A stretch of DNA of 16,653 bases from Chloroflexota bacterium (GTDB lineage Bacteria > Chloroflexota > Dehalococcoidia > Dehalococcoidales > JAUYDJ01): contig JAUYDJ010000020.1 in NCBI GenBank assembly GCA_030690025.1, positions 1 to 16,653 of the forward strand, read 5' to 3'. The translations under genes were made by a program, and so were the position numbers. Position 1 is the stretch's first letter. The number at the start of each line of letters is the position of its first letter. Positions 6,984 to 14,522 of this stretch are shown here, in pieces. Under the pieces are notes generated by a model. It did no database searches and was not told where the DNA came from. It saw only the letters and a list, made by a program, of their open reading frames with translations.

Positions 6984-7247
6984 ATGAGCGTAACATTGCG
7001 CGTTGATAGAACGCTCCTCCCCTTTACCGGGGGCCAGAGCACTATTGAGGTAGAAGGCAAGAGCACAAGCGAGTGCCTGGAGAACCTGCGTGCCCGCTTC
7101 CCGGAGCTTTCACGTATATTCGATGGCACGACCGGTAAACTGTGGAGCGATATTTCGATTTATCTCAACCGGAATAGCGTCGACTCCGACCAGCCCGTCC
7201 GTGATGGCGACGAGCTGACCATCGTGGTGGGTATAGCCGGCGGATAA
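6984..7247 (+). CDS. MoaD/ThiS-like ubiquitin-fold sulfur-carrier protein
   Basis: This 87-residue protein ends in a diglycine (IAGG), the activation site of beta-grasp sulfur carriers such as MoaD, ThiS and CysO. The segment LRARFPELSRIF in the middle and DGDELTIVVGIAGG at the end are typical of MoaD-type proteins. Such carriers are adenylated by an E1-like partner (MoeB, ThiF) and then thiocarboxylated; no such partner is in the window. It sits 41 bases after argB and 23 before argD, in the same direction, so it is probably co-transcribed with arginine genes. The ribosome site is weak (GAAAAGAG). A MOT1-type transporter 6 kb away hints at molybdopterin synthesis, but the pathway served is not shown. 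Confidence 0.85.
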   Translation: MSVTLRVDRTLLPFTGGQSTIEVEGKSTSECLENLRARFPELSRIFDGTTGKLWSDISIYLNRNSVDSDQPVRDGDELTIVVGIAGG

Positions 7248-7270
7248 TTAACATCTGAAGGTATGAAGAG

Positions 7271-8479
7271 ATGAGTCACTGGCAAGAGCTAGAGCGCAAA
7301 TACTATATGCAAACTTTTGAGCGTGTTCCCCTGACCATAGTCAGGGGGCAGGGCGCCCGGGTGTGGGATGAGGATGGGAAAGAGTACCTCGACTTCGTGG
7401 GCGGGTGGGCGGCCAATATCCTGGGACACTGTCATCCGGCCGTCTGTGAAGCCGTCACCAAGCAGGTGCAGACGCTGATACACGCCTCAAATACCTTTTA
7501 CACCATTCCGCAAATTCAGCTGGCTGAGCTCCTGGTCAAGAATAGCTGTTTCCACAAGGTGTTTTTCGGCAACAGCGGGCTGGAAGCAAACGAAGGCGCC
7601 TTTAAGCTGGCCCGCCGCTATGGGAAGCTCAACCTCAAAGGGGCCTATGAGATAATTACCGCCAATGACTCGTTTCACGGTCGGAGCCTGGCCACCATTG
7701 CCGCTACCGGGCAGCCCAAGCACCAGCAGCCATTTACACCCATGCCGGCTGGCTTTGTTAACGTGCCGTTCAACGATATCGAGGTGATAAAGAAAGCCAC
7801 CACCCCGCAAACGTGCGCAGTCATGCTGGAACCTTTACAGGGCGAGGGCGGCGTTACCGCAGCCCACGAGGATTACCTGCGCGCCGTGCGGGCCTGGTGC
7901 GACCAAAAGGGCATCTTGCTCATCCTGGACGAAATCCAGACCGGCCTGGGCCGGACCGGGACGCTCTTTGCCTATGAGCAGTATGGCATTGAGCCGGACA
8001 TTATGACCCTGGCTAAAGGCCTGGCCGGCGGCTTGCCCATCGGGGCGCTGCTGGCCAAAGACAAGGCTGCTGTCTTTACCCCCGGGGAGCATGGCTCAAC
8101 CTATGGCGGTAACCCGGTGGCATGCGCCGCCGGTGTGGCTGCCCTTACCTTTATTCTTGAGCAGGATGTCCCCGCCAACTGCCGGAAAATGGGGCAGCGG
8201 CTTATGGCCGGATTGCAAAGCCTGAAAACAAAGTACCCGTTTGTCACTGACGTAAGGGGACGCGGGCTGCTGCAGGCCATGGAGTTCAACCGGAACATTG
8301 CCGAGTCAGTGAAGGTTGCCTGCATGGGGAGGCGGCTGCTGGTCAACCGACTCAAACCCAATACCCTGCGCTTTATGCCGCCGCTCATCATCAACCGTGA
8401 TGACGTCGCTGAAGCCCTGGGCATCCTGGACGAGGTTCTGGGCAGCGACAAACTGGAGCCGTCTGCCGATAACCACTAG
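7271..8479 (+). CDS. argD: Acetylornithine aminotransferase ArgD
   Basis: ArgD is a pyridoxal-phosphate enzyme of class III that converts N-acetylglutamate semialdehyde to N-acetylornithine using glutamate as amino donor. The 402 residues include FGNSGLEANEGAFKLAR near residue 100, EPLQGEGG near 190, LILDEIQTGLGRTG near 220, and the PLP-binding K249 in TLAKGLAGG. The start has GAAGG about ten bases upstream; an ATG at 7263 is out of frame and not used. Homologues act on succinyl-ornithine, N-acetyl-diaminopimelate or LysW-linked substrates, and the window cannot exclude a dual role, but the arginine context makes ArgD the best name. The next gene in the usual order, argF, is not here. Confidence 0.93.
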   Translation: MSHWQELERKYYMQTFERVPLTIVRGQGARVWDEDGKEYLDFVGGWAANILGHCHPAVCEAVTKQVQTLIHASNTFYTIPQIQLAELLVKNSCFHKVFFGNSGLEANEGAFKLARRYGKLNLKGAYEIITANDSFHGRSLATIAATGQPKHQQPFTPMPAGFVNVPFNDIEVIKKATTPQTCAVMLEPLQGEGGVTAAHEDYLRAVRAWCDQKGILLILDEIQTGLGRTGTLFAYEQYGIEPDIMTLAKGLAGGLPIGALLAKDKAAVFTPGEHGSTYGGNPVACAAGVAALTFILEQDVPANCRKMGQRLMAGLQSLKTKYPFVTDVRGRGLLQAMEFNRNIAESVKVACMGRRLLVNRLKPNTLRFMPPLIINRDDVAEALGILDEVLGSDKLEPSADNH

Positions 8480-8596
8480 GGTAACCCCCTTTCCTTCTGG
8501 CTGGTGAAAGTGTATCCTAGATTATGGGACTCACTCTGATAAAAAACCGCGTTGATGCGGTCAAGCTAGAAACGGGGGGAACCTTAGGGTATTAAG

Positions 8597-9514
8597 ATGT
8601 TCAGCATTACTAAACGCCGGATACTGGTAGCCGTTACCATAGTCCTCACCATAGGCCTGGCACTGGGGCTGTCGGCGTCTTCCGTGGGCATAACCTCGGA
8701 GGTCGGGACCGGCGGGCAGCCGCTGTACGCCACCACCGACCTATCAGCGGTGCCGCAATCCGTGGTGAATGATGCCACCCGTTTGGCCACCCAGCTATTC
8801 GGAGAATATGAAGCCAAATACCGCGGCTTCGTGGATGAGTTGCTGGCTTCATATGTTGAATCTAAGGGCAAAGACCTGGTTATCCTCTTCAACCCCGGCG
8901 GCTGGGGCGCCAGCCTCGTCGAGGCTGCACCCGACTGGGAGAGTATTCTCGCCGGAATACAGTCGCAGTTGACCAACTCCGGCAATACCTCGCTGATTCT
9001 GACCTACCGGCGCACGATAGACACTCTGCAAGGCCGACTTGGTGAGCTGGTGGAGATGGTCCGGGGCTATTCATCCAAGGCTAAAACCCTGGCTTACCGA
9101 GTCGAGTTCCTGACCACGCACAACCCCGGCCTCAAGGTGGTTATCGCTGGGGAGAGCATGGGCACTGTCATCAGCGATGAGGCAATGAATATCCTCTCCG
9201 ATAACACGCAGGTCTTCAGTATCCAGACCGGCCCGCCATTCTGGCACCGCAATGCCACCGCAGACCGGACTCTGGTCATGACCAGCAACGGGGTGATGCC
9301 TGATTCCTTCACCCAGGGCAATATCCTGGCTATAATCCGCGCCAACCTGGCTGCCCTGTTTGGCAAATCTCAGCCAGAAGGCAGACAAGGGACGATACTG
9401 CAGTATATCCGCGCCCCCGGGCATGACTACTGGTGGGAATACCCCGGCGTTTCTTCCCAAGTTACCAGGTTCTTCGCCGAGACGGTCGGCATTAAGCTGC
9501 CTTCGGTTCGGTGA
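8597..9514 (+). CDS. Membrane-anchored putative alpha/beta hydrolase of unknown substrate
   Basis: The 305-residue protein begins with a basic stretch and a hydrophobic helix at about residues 9-27, an uncleaved anchor or signal peptide without a lipobox cysteine. The body faces outward by prediction. A GESMG sequence at residues 185-189 fits the GxSxG nucleophile elbow with S187 as nucleophile, NPGGWG at 99-104 could form an oxyanion loop, and H276 in PGHDYWWEYPG is the natural catalytic histidine. I do not recognise a named family. It lies 117 bases after argD and 335 before argG, pointing the same way, but nothing ties it to arginine synthesis. The ATG has only a weak GGGTAT-type site. An esterase or lipase-like role is inferred, not shown. 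Confidence 0.6.
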   Translation: MFSITKRRILVAVTIVLTIGLALGLSASSVGITSEVGTGGQPLYATTDLSAVPQSVVNDATRLATQLFGEYEAKYRGFVDELLASYVESKGKDLVILFNPGGWGASLVEAAPDWESILAGIQSQLTNSGNTSLILTYRRTIDTLQGRLGELVEMVRGYSSKAKTLAYRVEFLTTHNPGLKVVIAGESMGTVISDEAMNILSDNTQVFSIQTGPPFWHRNATADRTLVMTSNGVMPDSFTQGNILAIIRANLAALFGKSQPEGRQGTILQYIRAPGHDYWWEYPGVSSQVTRFFAETVGIKLPSVR

Positions 9515-9649
9515 TTTTATCGCCGTTAGCTTCAATGACCGCATCTCACTACTTTTATTCAAGGCTAGCAGATTAGAATAGGTCATTGCTATTTCGGATT
9601 CATAGTGACTATGATTGAACAAAAGGTATCATTTGAATTTGGTTGCCCG
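9515..9649. other. Gap between the hydrolase and argG, left part
   Basis: No gene or tRNA is visible in this part of the 335-base gap. The one notable feature is an inverted repeat, TCATAG-TGA-CTATGA at 9600-9614. It has no T-run and so is not a terminator. It could be an operator, but it is about 180 bases upstream of the argG promoter. Confidence 0.3.
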
Positions 9650-9729
9650 GTCATTGCGAGCGCAGCGAAGCAATCCCTATAAATCCGAGTTTGAGATTGC
9701 TTCGAGGGCTGGTGCCCTCTCGCAATGAC
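9650..9729. repeat. GTCATTGCGAG palindromic repeat, copy 4
   Basis: The unit runs from GTCATTGCGAG to CTCGCAATGAC with the inner arms GAAGCAATC and GATTGCTTCG. The right half contains a local hairpin, GAGGGC-TGGT-GCCCTC. It is followed at about 9740-9780 by an A- and C-rich tract with repeated CCGAAC units that carries no gene. Confidence 0.85.
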
Positions 9730-9780
9730 AGGTTAAAGAAAGCAACAACCAAAACCGAACGGAACCGAACAAAACCAGAA

Positions 9781-9809
9781 TTGACAACTGCGGTTATCTG
9801 AGATAGATT
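9781..9809 (+). promoter_or_regulatory. argGH promoter
   Basis: A perfect TTGACA at 9781-9786 is followed after 17 bases by TAGATT at 9804-9809, a close -10 match. Transcription would start near 9816, giving a leader of about 34 bases with the AGGGAGGT ribosome site. This suggests argG and argH form their own unit rather than relying on read-through from argD. Confidence 0.7.
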
Positions 9810-9849
9810 AGCTAGGGTAAGTAGTGTTGTAGATTAAGGGAGGTCCTTA

Positions 9850-11097
9850 ATGGCAGATAAAGTAGTGCTGGCTTACAGCGGCGGGCTGGATACCTCGGTG
9901 GCCGTAAGGTGGCTCAAAGAGAAATACAAGGTCGATGTTATCACCCTGACCATAGATGTCGGCAACGAGAAGGATTTCTCCGCCGTCCGCCAGAAGGCGC
10001 TCAAGGTGGGCGCTATCAAGGCGCTGGTCATTGACGCCAAAGAGCTGTTCGTAAACTACTTCGTTTTTCCGGCGCTCATGGCCGATGCTATTTATGAAGG
10101 ACAATACCCGCTGGCCACCGCCCTGTCCCGCCCGCTGATGGCCAAACTGCTGGCGGACACGGCGGTAACCGAAGGCGCGGCGGCGGTAGCCCACGGCTGC
10201 ACCGGCAAGGGCAACGACCAGGTAAGGTTTGAGGTAGGCGTCAACGCCCTGTCCCCCAAGCTCAAGATTATTGCCCCCGCCCGGGAATGGGGCATGACCC
10301 GCGAGGAGACTATCAAGTACGCCCAGCGCTATGACATACCGGTGCCCATCACGGTCAAGAGCCCCTATTCAATTGATGAGAACCTCTGGGGCAAGAGCAT
10401 CGAGTGCGGCGTCCTGGAAGACCCCTGGGTAGAGCCGCCCGAAGAGGTGTTTACCTGGACCAAGTCGCCGGCGGAGACCCCGGACCAGCCTGCCTACGTG
10501 GAGATTGACTTTGAGAAAGGCATCCCGGTGACGCTTGACGGTAAGAAGATGGACGGGGTGAGCCTTATCCGCCGCCTCAACGAGCTGGCCGGTGAGCACG
10601 GCGTGGGCCGCATCGACCACCTGGAGAACCGCCTGGTGGGCATAAAATCGAGGGAGATTTATGAAGCCCCCGCCGCCACCGTGTTGCTCCAGGCGCACCA
10701 GGCGCTGGAGGCCATCACCCTGGCCAAAGACCAGGTGCGCTTCAAGCAGAAGGTGGCCATTGAATACGCCGACCTCATCTATAACGGCCTGTGGTTTACC
10801 GCGCTGCACCACGACCTGGCGGCCTATGTGCAGAGCTCGCAGCGCTATGTTACCGGCACGGTCAGGCTGAAGCTATTCAAGGGGGCCTGCCGTGTGGTCG
10901 GGAGGAAGTCGCCGGTATCACTTTACAGCTTCGGCCTGGCGACGTATGATAAGGGCGATGTTTTCGACCAGAGCGCCTCGCCCGGCTTCATCCACATCTG
11001 GGGGTTGCCGGTGAAGGTGCAGGCGCAGACCCAGCTAATCGGTGAGACCGAGGGGCCGCTCAGCATCATGGCGCCCAAAAAACCAAAGGAAAGTTAG
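9850..11097 (+). CDS. argG: Argininosuccinate synthase ArgG
   Basis: ArgG condenses citrulline and aspartate with ATP to form argininosuccinate. The 415 residues show the ATP pyrophosphatase P-loop AYSGGLDTS at residues 8-16, the AHGCTGKGNDQVRFE block near 113-127 that binds aspartate and ATP, SIDENLWGKSIECG near 174-187, and DHLENRLVGIKSREIYEAP near 256-274. The length is normal. AGGGAGGT lies just before the ATG. The stop codon TAG at 11095-11097 directly abuts the argH ATG, so the two are surely translated from one message. Confidence 0.97.
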   Translation: MADKVVLAYSGGLDTSVAVRWLKEKYKVDVITLTIDVGNEKDFSAVRQKALKVGAIKALVIDAKELFVNYFVFPALMADAIYEGQYPLATALSRPLMAKLLADTAVTEGAAAVAHGCTGKGNDQVRFEVGVNALSPKLKIIAPAREWGMTREETIKYAQRYDIPVPITVKSPYSIDENLWGKSIECGVLEDPWVEPPEEVFTWTKSPAETPDQPAYVEIDFEKGIPVTLDGKKMDGVSLIRRLNELAGEHGVGRIDHLENRLVGIKSREIYEAPAATVLLQAHQALEAITLAKDQVRFKQKVAIEYADLIYNGLWFTALHHDLAAYVQSSQRYVTGTVRLKLFKGACRVVGRKSPVSLYSFGLATYDKGDVFDQSASPGFIHIWGLPVKVQAQTQLIGETEGPLSIMAPKKPKES

Positions 11098-12465
11098 ATG
11101 AGCCACATTCGCGGTCGCTTCAGCAAGGCGGCGGACAAGCTGGCCGCCCGCTACACTGCCTCCATCCCCTTTGACTGGTGCCTGTACCCGTTTGATATTG
11201 CCGGGTCGGTGGCCCACGCCAAAATGCTGGCCAAACAGGGCATAATCTCCAGCCAGGAAGCTGATATTATCACCCAGGGGTTATCGGCGATTAAAGAGGA
11301 AATCGAGCAGGGCAAATTCCAGTTCAAGCCCGAGCTTGAAGACATCCACATGAACATCGAGGCCCGCCTTATCGAGTCGGTGGGCGAGGTAGGCGGTAAG
11401 CTGCACACCGCCCGCTCGCGCAACGACCAGGTGGCGCTGGACATGCGCCTCTTTACTAAAGAGGCCATTTCCCAGACTCTACTCCGGGTAAAAGGGCTGC
11501 AGCGGGCACTGGTGGGACTGGCGGAGGCCAATAAAACAGTGGTCATGCCGGGCTACACCCACCTGCAGCCGGCGCAGCCGGTACTGCTGGCGCACCACCT
11601 GTTGGCCTACTTCGAGATGCTGCAACGGGATACCGAGCGGTTTGACGGCTGCTTAGAGCGCACCGATGTGCTGCCCTTGGGCAGCGGCGCCCTGGCGGGC
11701 ACGACCTACAACATCGACCGCGCTTTCGTCGCTCAAGAGCTTGGTTTCAGCCGCTTGAGCCAGAACAGCCTGGACGCCGTGGCCGACCGCGATTTCATAC
11801 TGGAGTATGAAGCCGCCGCCAGCCTGTGCATGATGCATATCTCACGGCTGGCCGAAGAGATTGTGCTGTGGGCGTCCGCCGAGTTTGACTTCATTGAGCT
11901 TGACGAGGCCTATGCCACCGGCTCAAGCATTATGCCCCAGAAGAAGAACCCGGATGTCGCCGAGCTGGCCCGCGGCAAAACGGGGCGGGTCTACGGCAAC
12001 CTCATGGCGCTGCTGACCACCATGAAGGGCCTCCCCCTCGCCTATAACCGGGACATGCAGGAGGACAAGCAGGGCTTCTTCGACACGGTGGATACGCTGC
12101 TGTCTACCCTGGAGGTGTTTGCCGGCATGGTAAAGACCATGCGGGTGAAAGCGGAAAACATGGCGCAGGCGGTAAAGCGGGGCTATCTGCTGGCCACCGA
12201 CCTGGCCGATTACCTGGTGAAAAGGGGTGAGCCTTTCCGCAACGCCCATAAAGCAGTCGGGCGGCTGGTGAGCTACGCGGCGGAGAAAGGCAAACCGCTC
12301 AGCGAGCTAACACTGGCGGAGTATAAAGACTTCTCTCCCCTGTTCGAAGAAGATGTACACTCGATTAGCATCGAGTCGGCGCTGGCGGCCCGCGACAATA
12401 CCGGCGGCACTGCCCCAAAACAGGTGGAACAGGCACTGGCCAACGCCAGGAAAAAGCTCGACTAG
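11098..12465 (+). CDS. argH: Argininosuccinate lyase ArgH
   Basis: ArgH splits argininosuccinate into arginine and fumarate, the last step of the pathway. The 455 residues belong to the fumarase/aspartase superfamily: HTARSRNDQVALDMRLF near residue 102, the PGYTHLQPAQPV block near 151 holding the catalytic-site T and H, and the signature GSSIMPQKKNPD from residue 275 whose serines lie in the flexible catalytic loop. The ATG follows the argG stop without a gap, with its ribosome site AAAGGAAAG inside argG. The 3' end overlaps the convergent rpmB by four bases through a shared CTAG, so no terminator can stand between the two genes. Confidence 0.97.
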   Translation: MSHIRGRFSKAADKLAARYTASIPFDWCLYPFDIAGSVAHAKMLAKQGIISSQEADIITQGLSAIKEEIEQGKFQFKPELEDIHMNIEARLIESVGEVGGKLHTARSRNDQVALDMRLFTKEAISQTLLRVKGLQRALVGLAEANKTVVMPGYTHLQPAQPVLLAHHLLAYFEMLQRDTERFDGCLERTDVLPLGSGALAGTTYNIDRAFVAQELGFSRLSQNSLDAVADRDFILEYEAAASLCMMHISRLAEEIVLWASAEFDFIELDEAYATGSSIMPQKKNPDVAELARGKTGRVYGNLMALLTTMKGLPLAYNRDMQEDKQGFFDTVDTLLSTLEVFAGMVKTMRVKAENMAQAVKRGYLLATDLADYLVKRGEPFRNAHKAVGRLVSYAAEKGKPLSELTLAEYKDFSPLFEEDVHSISIESALAARDNTGGTAPKQVEQALANARKKLD

Positions 12466-12665
12466 CTCGGGCTGGCGGCTACGTTCCGGGGGGCCTTATG
12501 CTGGGTCCGCAAGCACCGGGTGCAGAGGTTAAGCTGCTTGGGCTTGCCTTCCACCGAGATAGTCGCCGCATGGATATTGGGTATCCAGCGGCGCTTGGTA
12601 TGGCGCTTGGAGTGGCTCACGGCATGACCAAACTGCGGTATCTTCCCGCATATATCGCACTTCAA
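12462..12665 (-). CDS. rpmB: 50S ribosomal protein L28 (zinc-binding form)
   Basis: L28 is a small protein of the large ribosomal subunit. The 67 residues begin MKCDICGK and carry SHSKRHTKRRWIPNI, the basic core of the family. Cysteines C3, C6, C48 and C51 form the two CxxC pairs of the zinc-ribbon type. The start is a TTG at 12665-12663, chosen because AAGGAG stands about eight bases upstream on the minus strand and the next residues match the family N terminus exactly. It is the only complete minus-strand gene in the window. A TATTATAAA sequence (minus strand of 12705-12713) could be its -10 box, but I see no well-spaced -35. Its stop overlaps that of argH. Confidence 0.95.
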   Translation of the reverse strand: MKCDICGKIPQFGHAVSHSKRHTKRRWIPNIHAATISVEGKPKQLNLCTRCLRTQHKAPRNVAASPS

Positions 12666-12766
12666 GATTCTTCTCCTTCAGATATTGCACTTCGGCAAAA
12701 TACGTTTATAATACTACCATAGCCTGACTAATCTTGGCAAGGCGAGCTTGGCACCGAGAGGTAAAA

Positions 12767-12925
12767 TCCTAAATCCTGAATATTGTCAAAGCGTCATTGC
12801 GATGAAGTCGGGATGACGAAGCAATCTCAATGATTTTAGGGATTGCTTCGTCCCGCCTGGCGGGACTCGCAATGACAGTTTTGAACATTTGAATTTGTTT
12901 AGAGCTTAGATATTAGAATTTAGGA
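12767..12925. repeat. Composite repeat with A+T-rich outer arms, copy 5
   Basis: An inner palindromic unit runs from GTCATTGCGA at 12793 to CTCGCAATGAC at 12876. It is framed by outer inverted repeats, TCCTAAAT at 12767-12774 and ATTTAGGA at 12918-12925, with further similarity inward (AATATT against GATATTAG). The flanks CAAAG before and GACAG with TTGAA after the unit match those of the argJ-argB copy. The right arm contains a possible weak promoter, TTGAAT at 12889-12894 and TATTAG at 12911-12916, facing the transporter gene. The rest of the gap from 12666 holds only the rpmB upstream region. Confidence 0.8.
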
Positions 12926-12965
12926 ATTGGAGAGGGGTTGCTGACAACCCAGCTTGGAGGTATCC

Positions 12966-14126
12966 TTGAGAGACTCGGCGGGACTGGAAGACCCGGCGGT
13001 GGCTAAAGGTCAAAAAGCAAAAGGTAACGTCTACAACTGGCAGGAGCTAGCTGGAGCTTTCGGCGACCTGGGCACGCTCATCCCCTTCGTGGTGGTCTAC
13101 CTGACCATTCTCCACCTGAATCCCATGGGTGTCCTGCTGGCTTTCGGCCTGAGCAAAATAGTATCCGGCCTGTATTACCGGACACCTGTGCCCGTCCAGC
13201 CCATGAAAGTCATCGGTATGTCGGCGGTGACGCAGGCCAGCATTACCCCGGGCGCCGTCTACGGGGCCGGGCTGGTGACCGGACTAGCCTGGCTTGTACT
13301 GGGGCTTACCGGCACCATTACCTATATCACGCGTTTAGCCCGCCCGCCGGTGGTCAAGGGCATAGTACTCGGGCTGGGACTGCTGTTCATCCTCGATGGT
13401 GCCGAGATGATGGCCACCAACTTCTGGCTGGCCGTGCCCGGCGCTTTACTGGCGGTGGGCCTGTTTACCTACCGCAAGTTTCCCGCCATGTTCGGCTTAC
13501 TCGCCCTGGGGGCCGGCGCCGCCTTCGTACAGGAGCCCGGATTGCTGAGCGAAATCCGTTTCGGCTTCACCCTGCCCACTTTTGCGGTGGCGAGCATCAG
13601 CTGGTCGGACCTGGCCACAGGGACTATCCTCCTGGCCCTGCCCCAGCTGCCGCTGACCCTGGGCAACGCCGTAATTTCCACCACGTTGGAGAACAATGAG
13701 CTCTTCCCCGACCGCAAGGTGACCGAGAGGAAGCTGTCCATATCCACCGGTATCATGAACCTCCTGTCCCCGCTCATTGGCGGAGTACCGATGTGCCACG
13801 GGGCAGGCGGTATGGCCGGCCATGTGAAATTCGGCGCGCGCACCGGCGGGGCACTGGTCATGCTGGGGGTGCTGATGCTCGTTATTGCCCTCTTCTTCAG
13901 CCAGTCGGTGGAGCTAATCTTTCGCATCTTCCCCACCGCCATACTGGGGGTAATCCTGTTCTTTGCCGGCGCCGAGCTGTCTCTGGCCGCTAAACCGGAC
14001 TTCGACAACCGCCACGATTTCTACGTTATGATTATCACTACCGGCCTGGCCATGTGGAACATAGGGGCTGCTTTCATCGTCGGTATCCTGGCCTACTACG
14101 GGATGAGGCGATGGGCCAGACCATAG
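12966..14126 (+). CDS. MOT1-type molybdate/sulfate transporter
   Basis: This integral membrane protein of about ten or more helices matches the MOT1 branch related to SulP transporters. The marks are AGAFGDLGT at residues 29-37, PVQPMK at 76-81, and PMCHGAGGMAG with FGARTGG from residue 275, the two blocks that define the molybdate group. It probably imports molybdate, though sulfate cannot be excluded. I place the start at the TTG at 12966, because the GGAGG at 12956-12960 stands five bases before it. A TTG at 12954 in the same frame would add four residues but lacks a ribosome site. A small membrane protein gene follows after 43 bases. Confidence 0.88.
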   Translation: MRDSAGLEDPAVAKGQKAKGNVYNWQELAGAFGDLGTLIPFVVVYLTILHLNPMGVLLAFGLSKIVSGLYYRTPVPVQPMKVIGMSAVTQASITPGAVYGAGLVTGLAWLVLGLTGTITYITRLARPPVVKGIVLGLGLLFILDGAEMMATNFWLAVPGALLAVGLFTYRKFPAMFGLLALGAGAAFVQEPGLLSEIRFGFTLPTFAVASISWSDLATGTILLALPQLPLTLGNAVISTTLENNELFPDRKVTERKLSISTGIMNLLSPLIGGVPMCHGAGGMAGHVKFGARTGGALVMLGVLMLVIALFFSQSVELIFRIFPTAILGVILFFAGAELSLAAKPDFDNRHDFYVMIITTGLAMWNIGAAFIVGILAYYGMRRWARP

Positions 14127-14169
14127 CCTGCCCGTCCAATGGCAATAACGTCTCCCGGGGAGAAGCCAG

Positions 14170-14361
14170 ATGAACAAATTTCGCTGGGTGCTGTGGCTGG
14201 GCGGCGTGATTCTTGTCGGCAATTTCGTGGTGCTCAGGATGTACGGAGACGCCCTCCAGAGCACCCATCTATTCATTGTCCGCAGCACCGTATTCTATCC
14301 GCTGGCGTGGCTGAACCTCATTGCGGGCGTTCTGCTCGTTTCGCTGCTGGTATGGACATGA
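14170..14361 (+). CDS. Small two-helix membrane protein, unknown function
   Basis: The 63-residue protein has two hydrophobic segments, about residues 7-23 and 39-61, joined by a short polar loop with a few charges. A GGGGAGAAG site lies a proper distance before the ATG, and the gene is 43 bases after the transporter in the same direction. I do not recognise a family. An accessory role to the transporter is possible from position only. A longer frame starting at 14139 in another register crosses the next repeat and is not credible. Confidence 0.6.
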   Translation: MNKFRWVLWLGGVILVGNFVVLRMYGDALQSTHLFIVRSTVFYPLAWLNLIAGVLLVSLLVWT

Positions 14362-14414
14362 GGCACCAAGAAACGGTAAACCAGCACGGCCTTTACTCAG
14401 TCTTAGTTGTCGGT

Positions 14415-14491
14415 GTCATTGCGAGCGAAGCGAAGCAATCTCGGATGGGTGGGGAATGAGATTGCTTCGTCGCTGCGCTCCTCGCAATGAC
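14415..14491. repeat. GTCATTGCGAG palindromic repeat, copy 6
   Basis: The unit runs from GTCATTGCGAG to CTCGCAATGAC with the inner arms GAAGCAATCTC and GAGATTGCTTCG, the clearest example of the consensus. It occupies the middle of the 304-base gap between the small membrane protein and the fakA-like gene. Either strand can fold into a long stem. The remaining right part of the gap is the promoter region. Confidence 0.87.
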
Positions 14492-14522
14492 AACCATGAT
14501 TGAGTAGAACCCCAGCACAAAG

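Noticed and set aside
6160..8479. LysW-type lysine or ornithine pathway
   Set aside because: The small gene between argB and argD is a diglycine ubiquitin-fold protein, not an acidic zinc-binding LysW, and argJ shows that acetylated intermediates are used.
8546..8561. Hairpin ACCGC/GCGGT with an adjacent T-run on the minus strand
   Set aside because: The stem has only five pairs and no minus-strand gene precedes it, so a terminator call is not supported.
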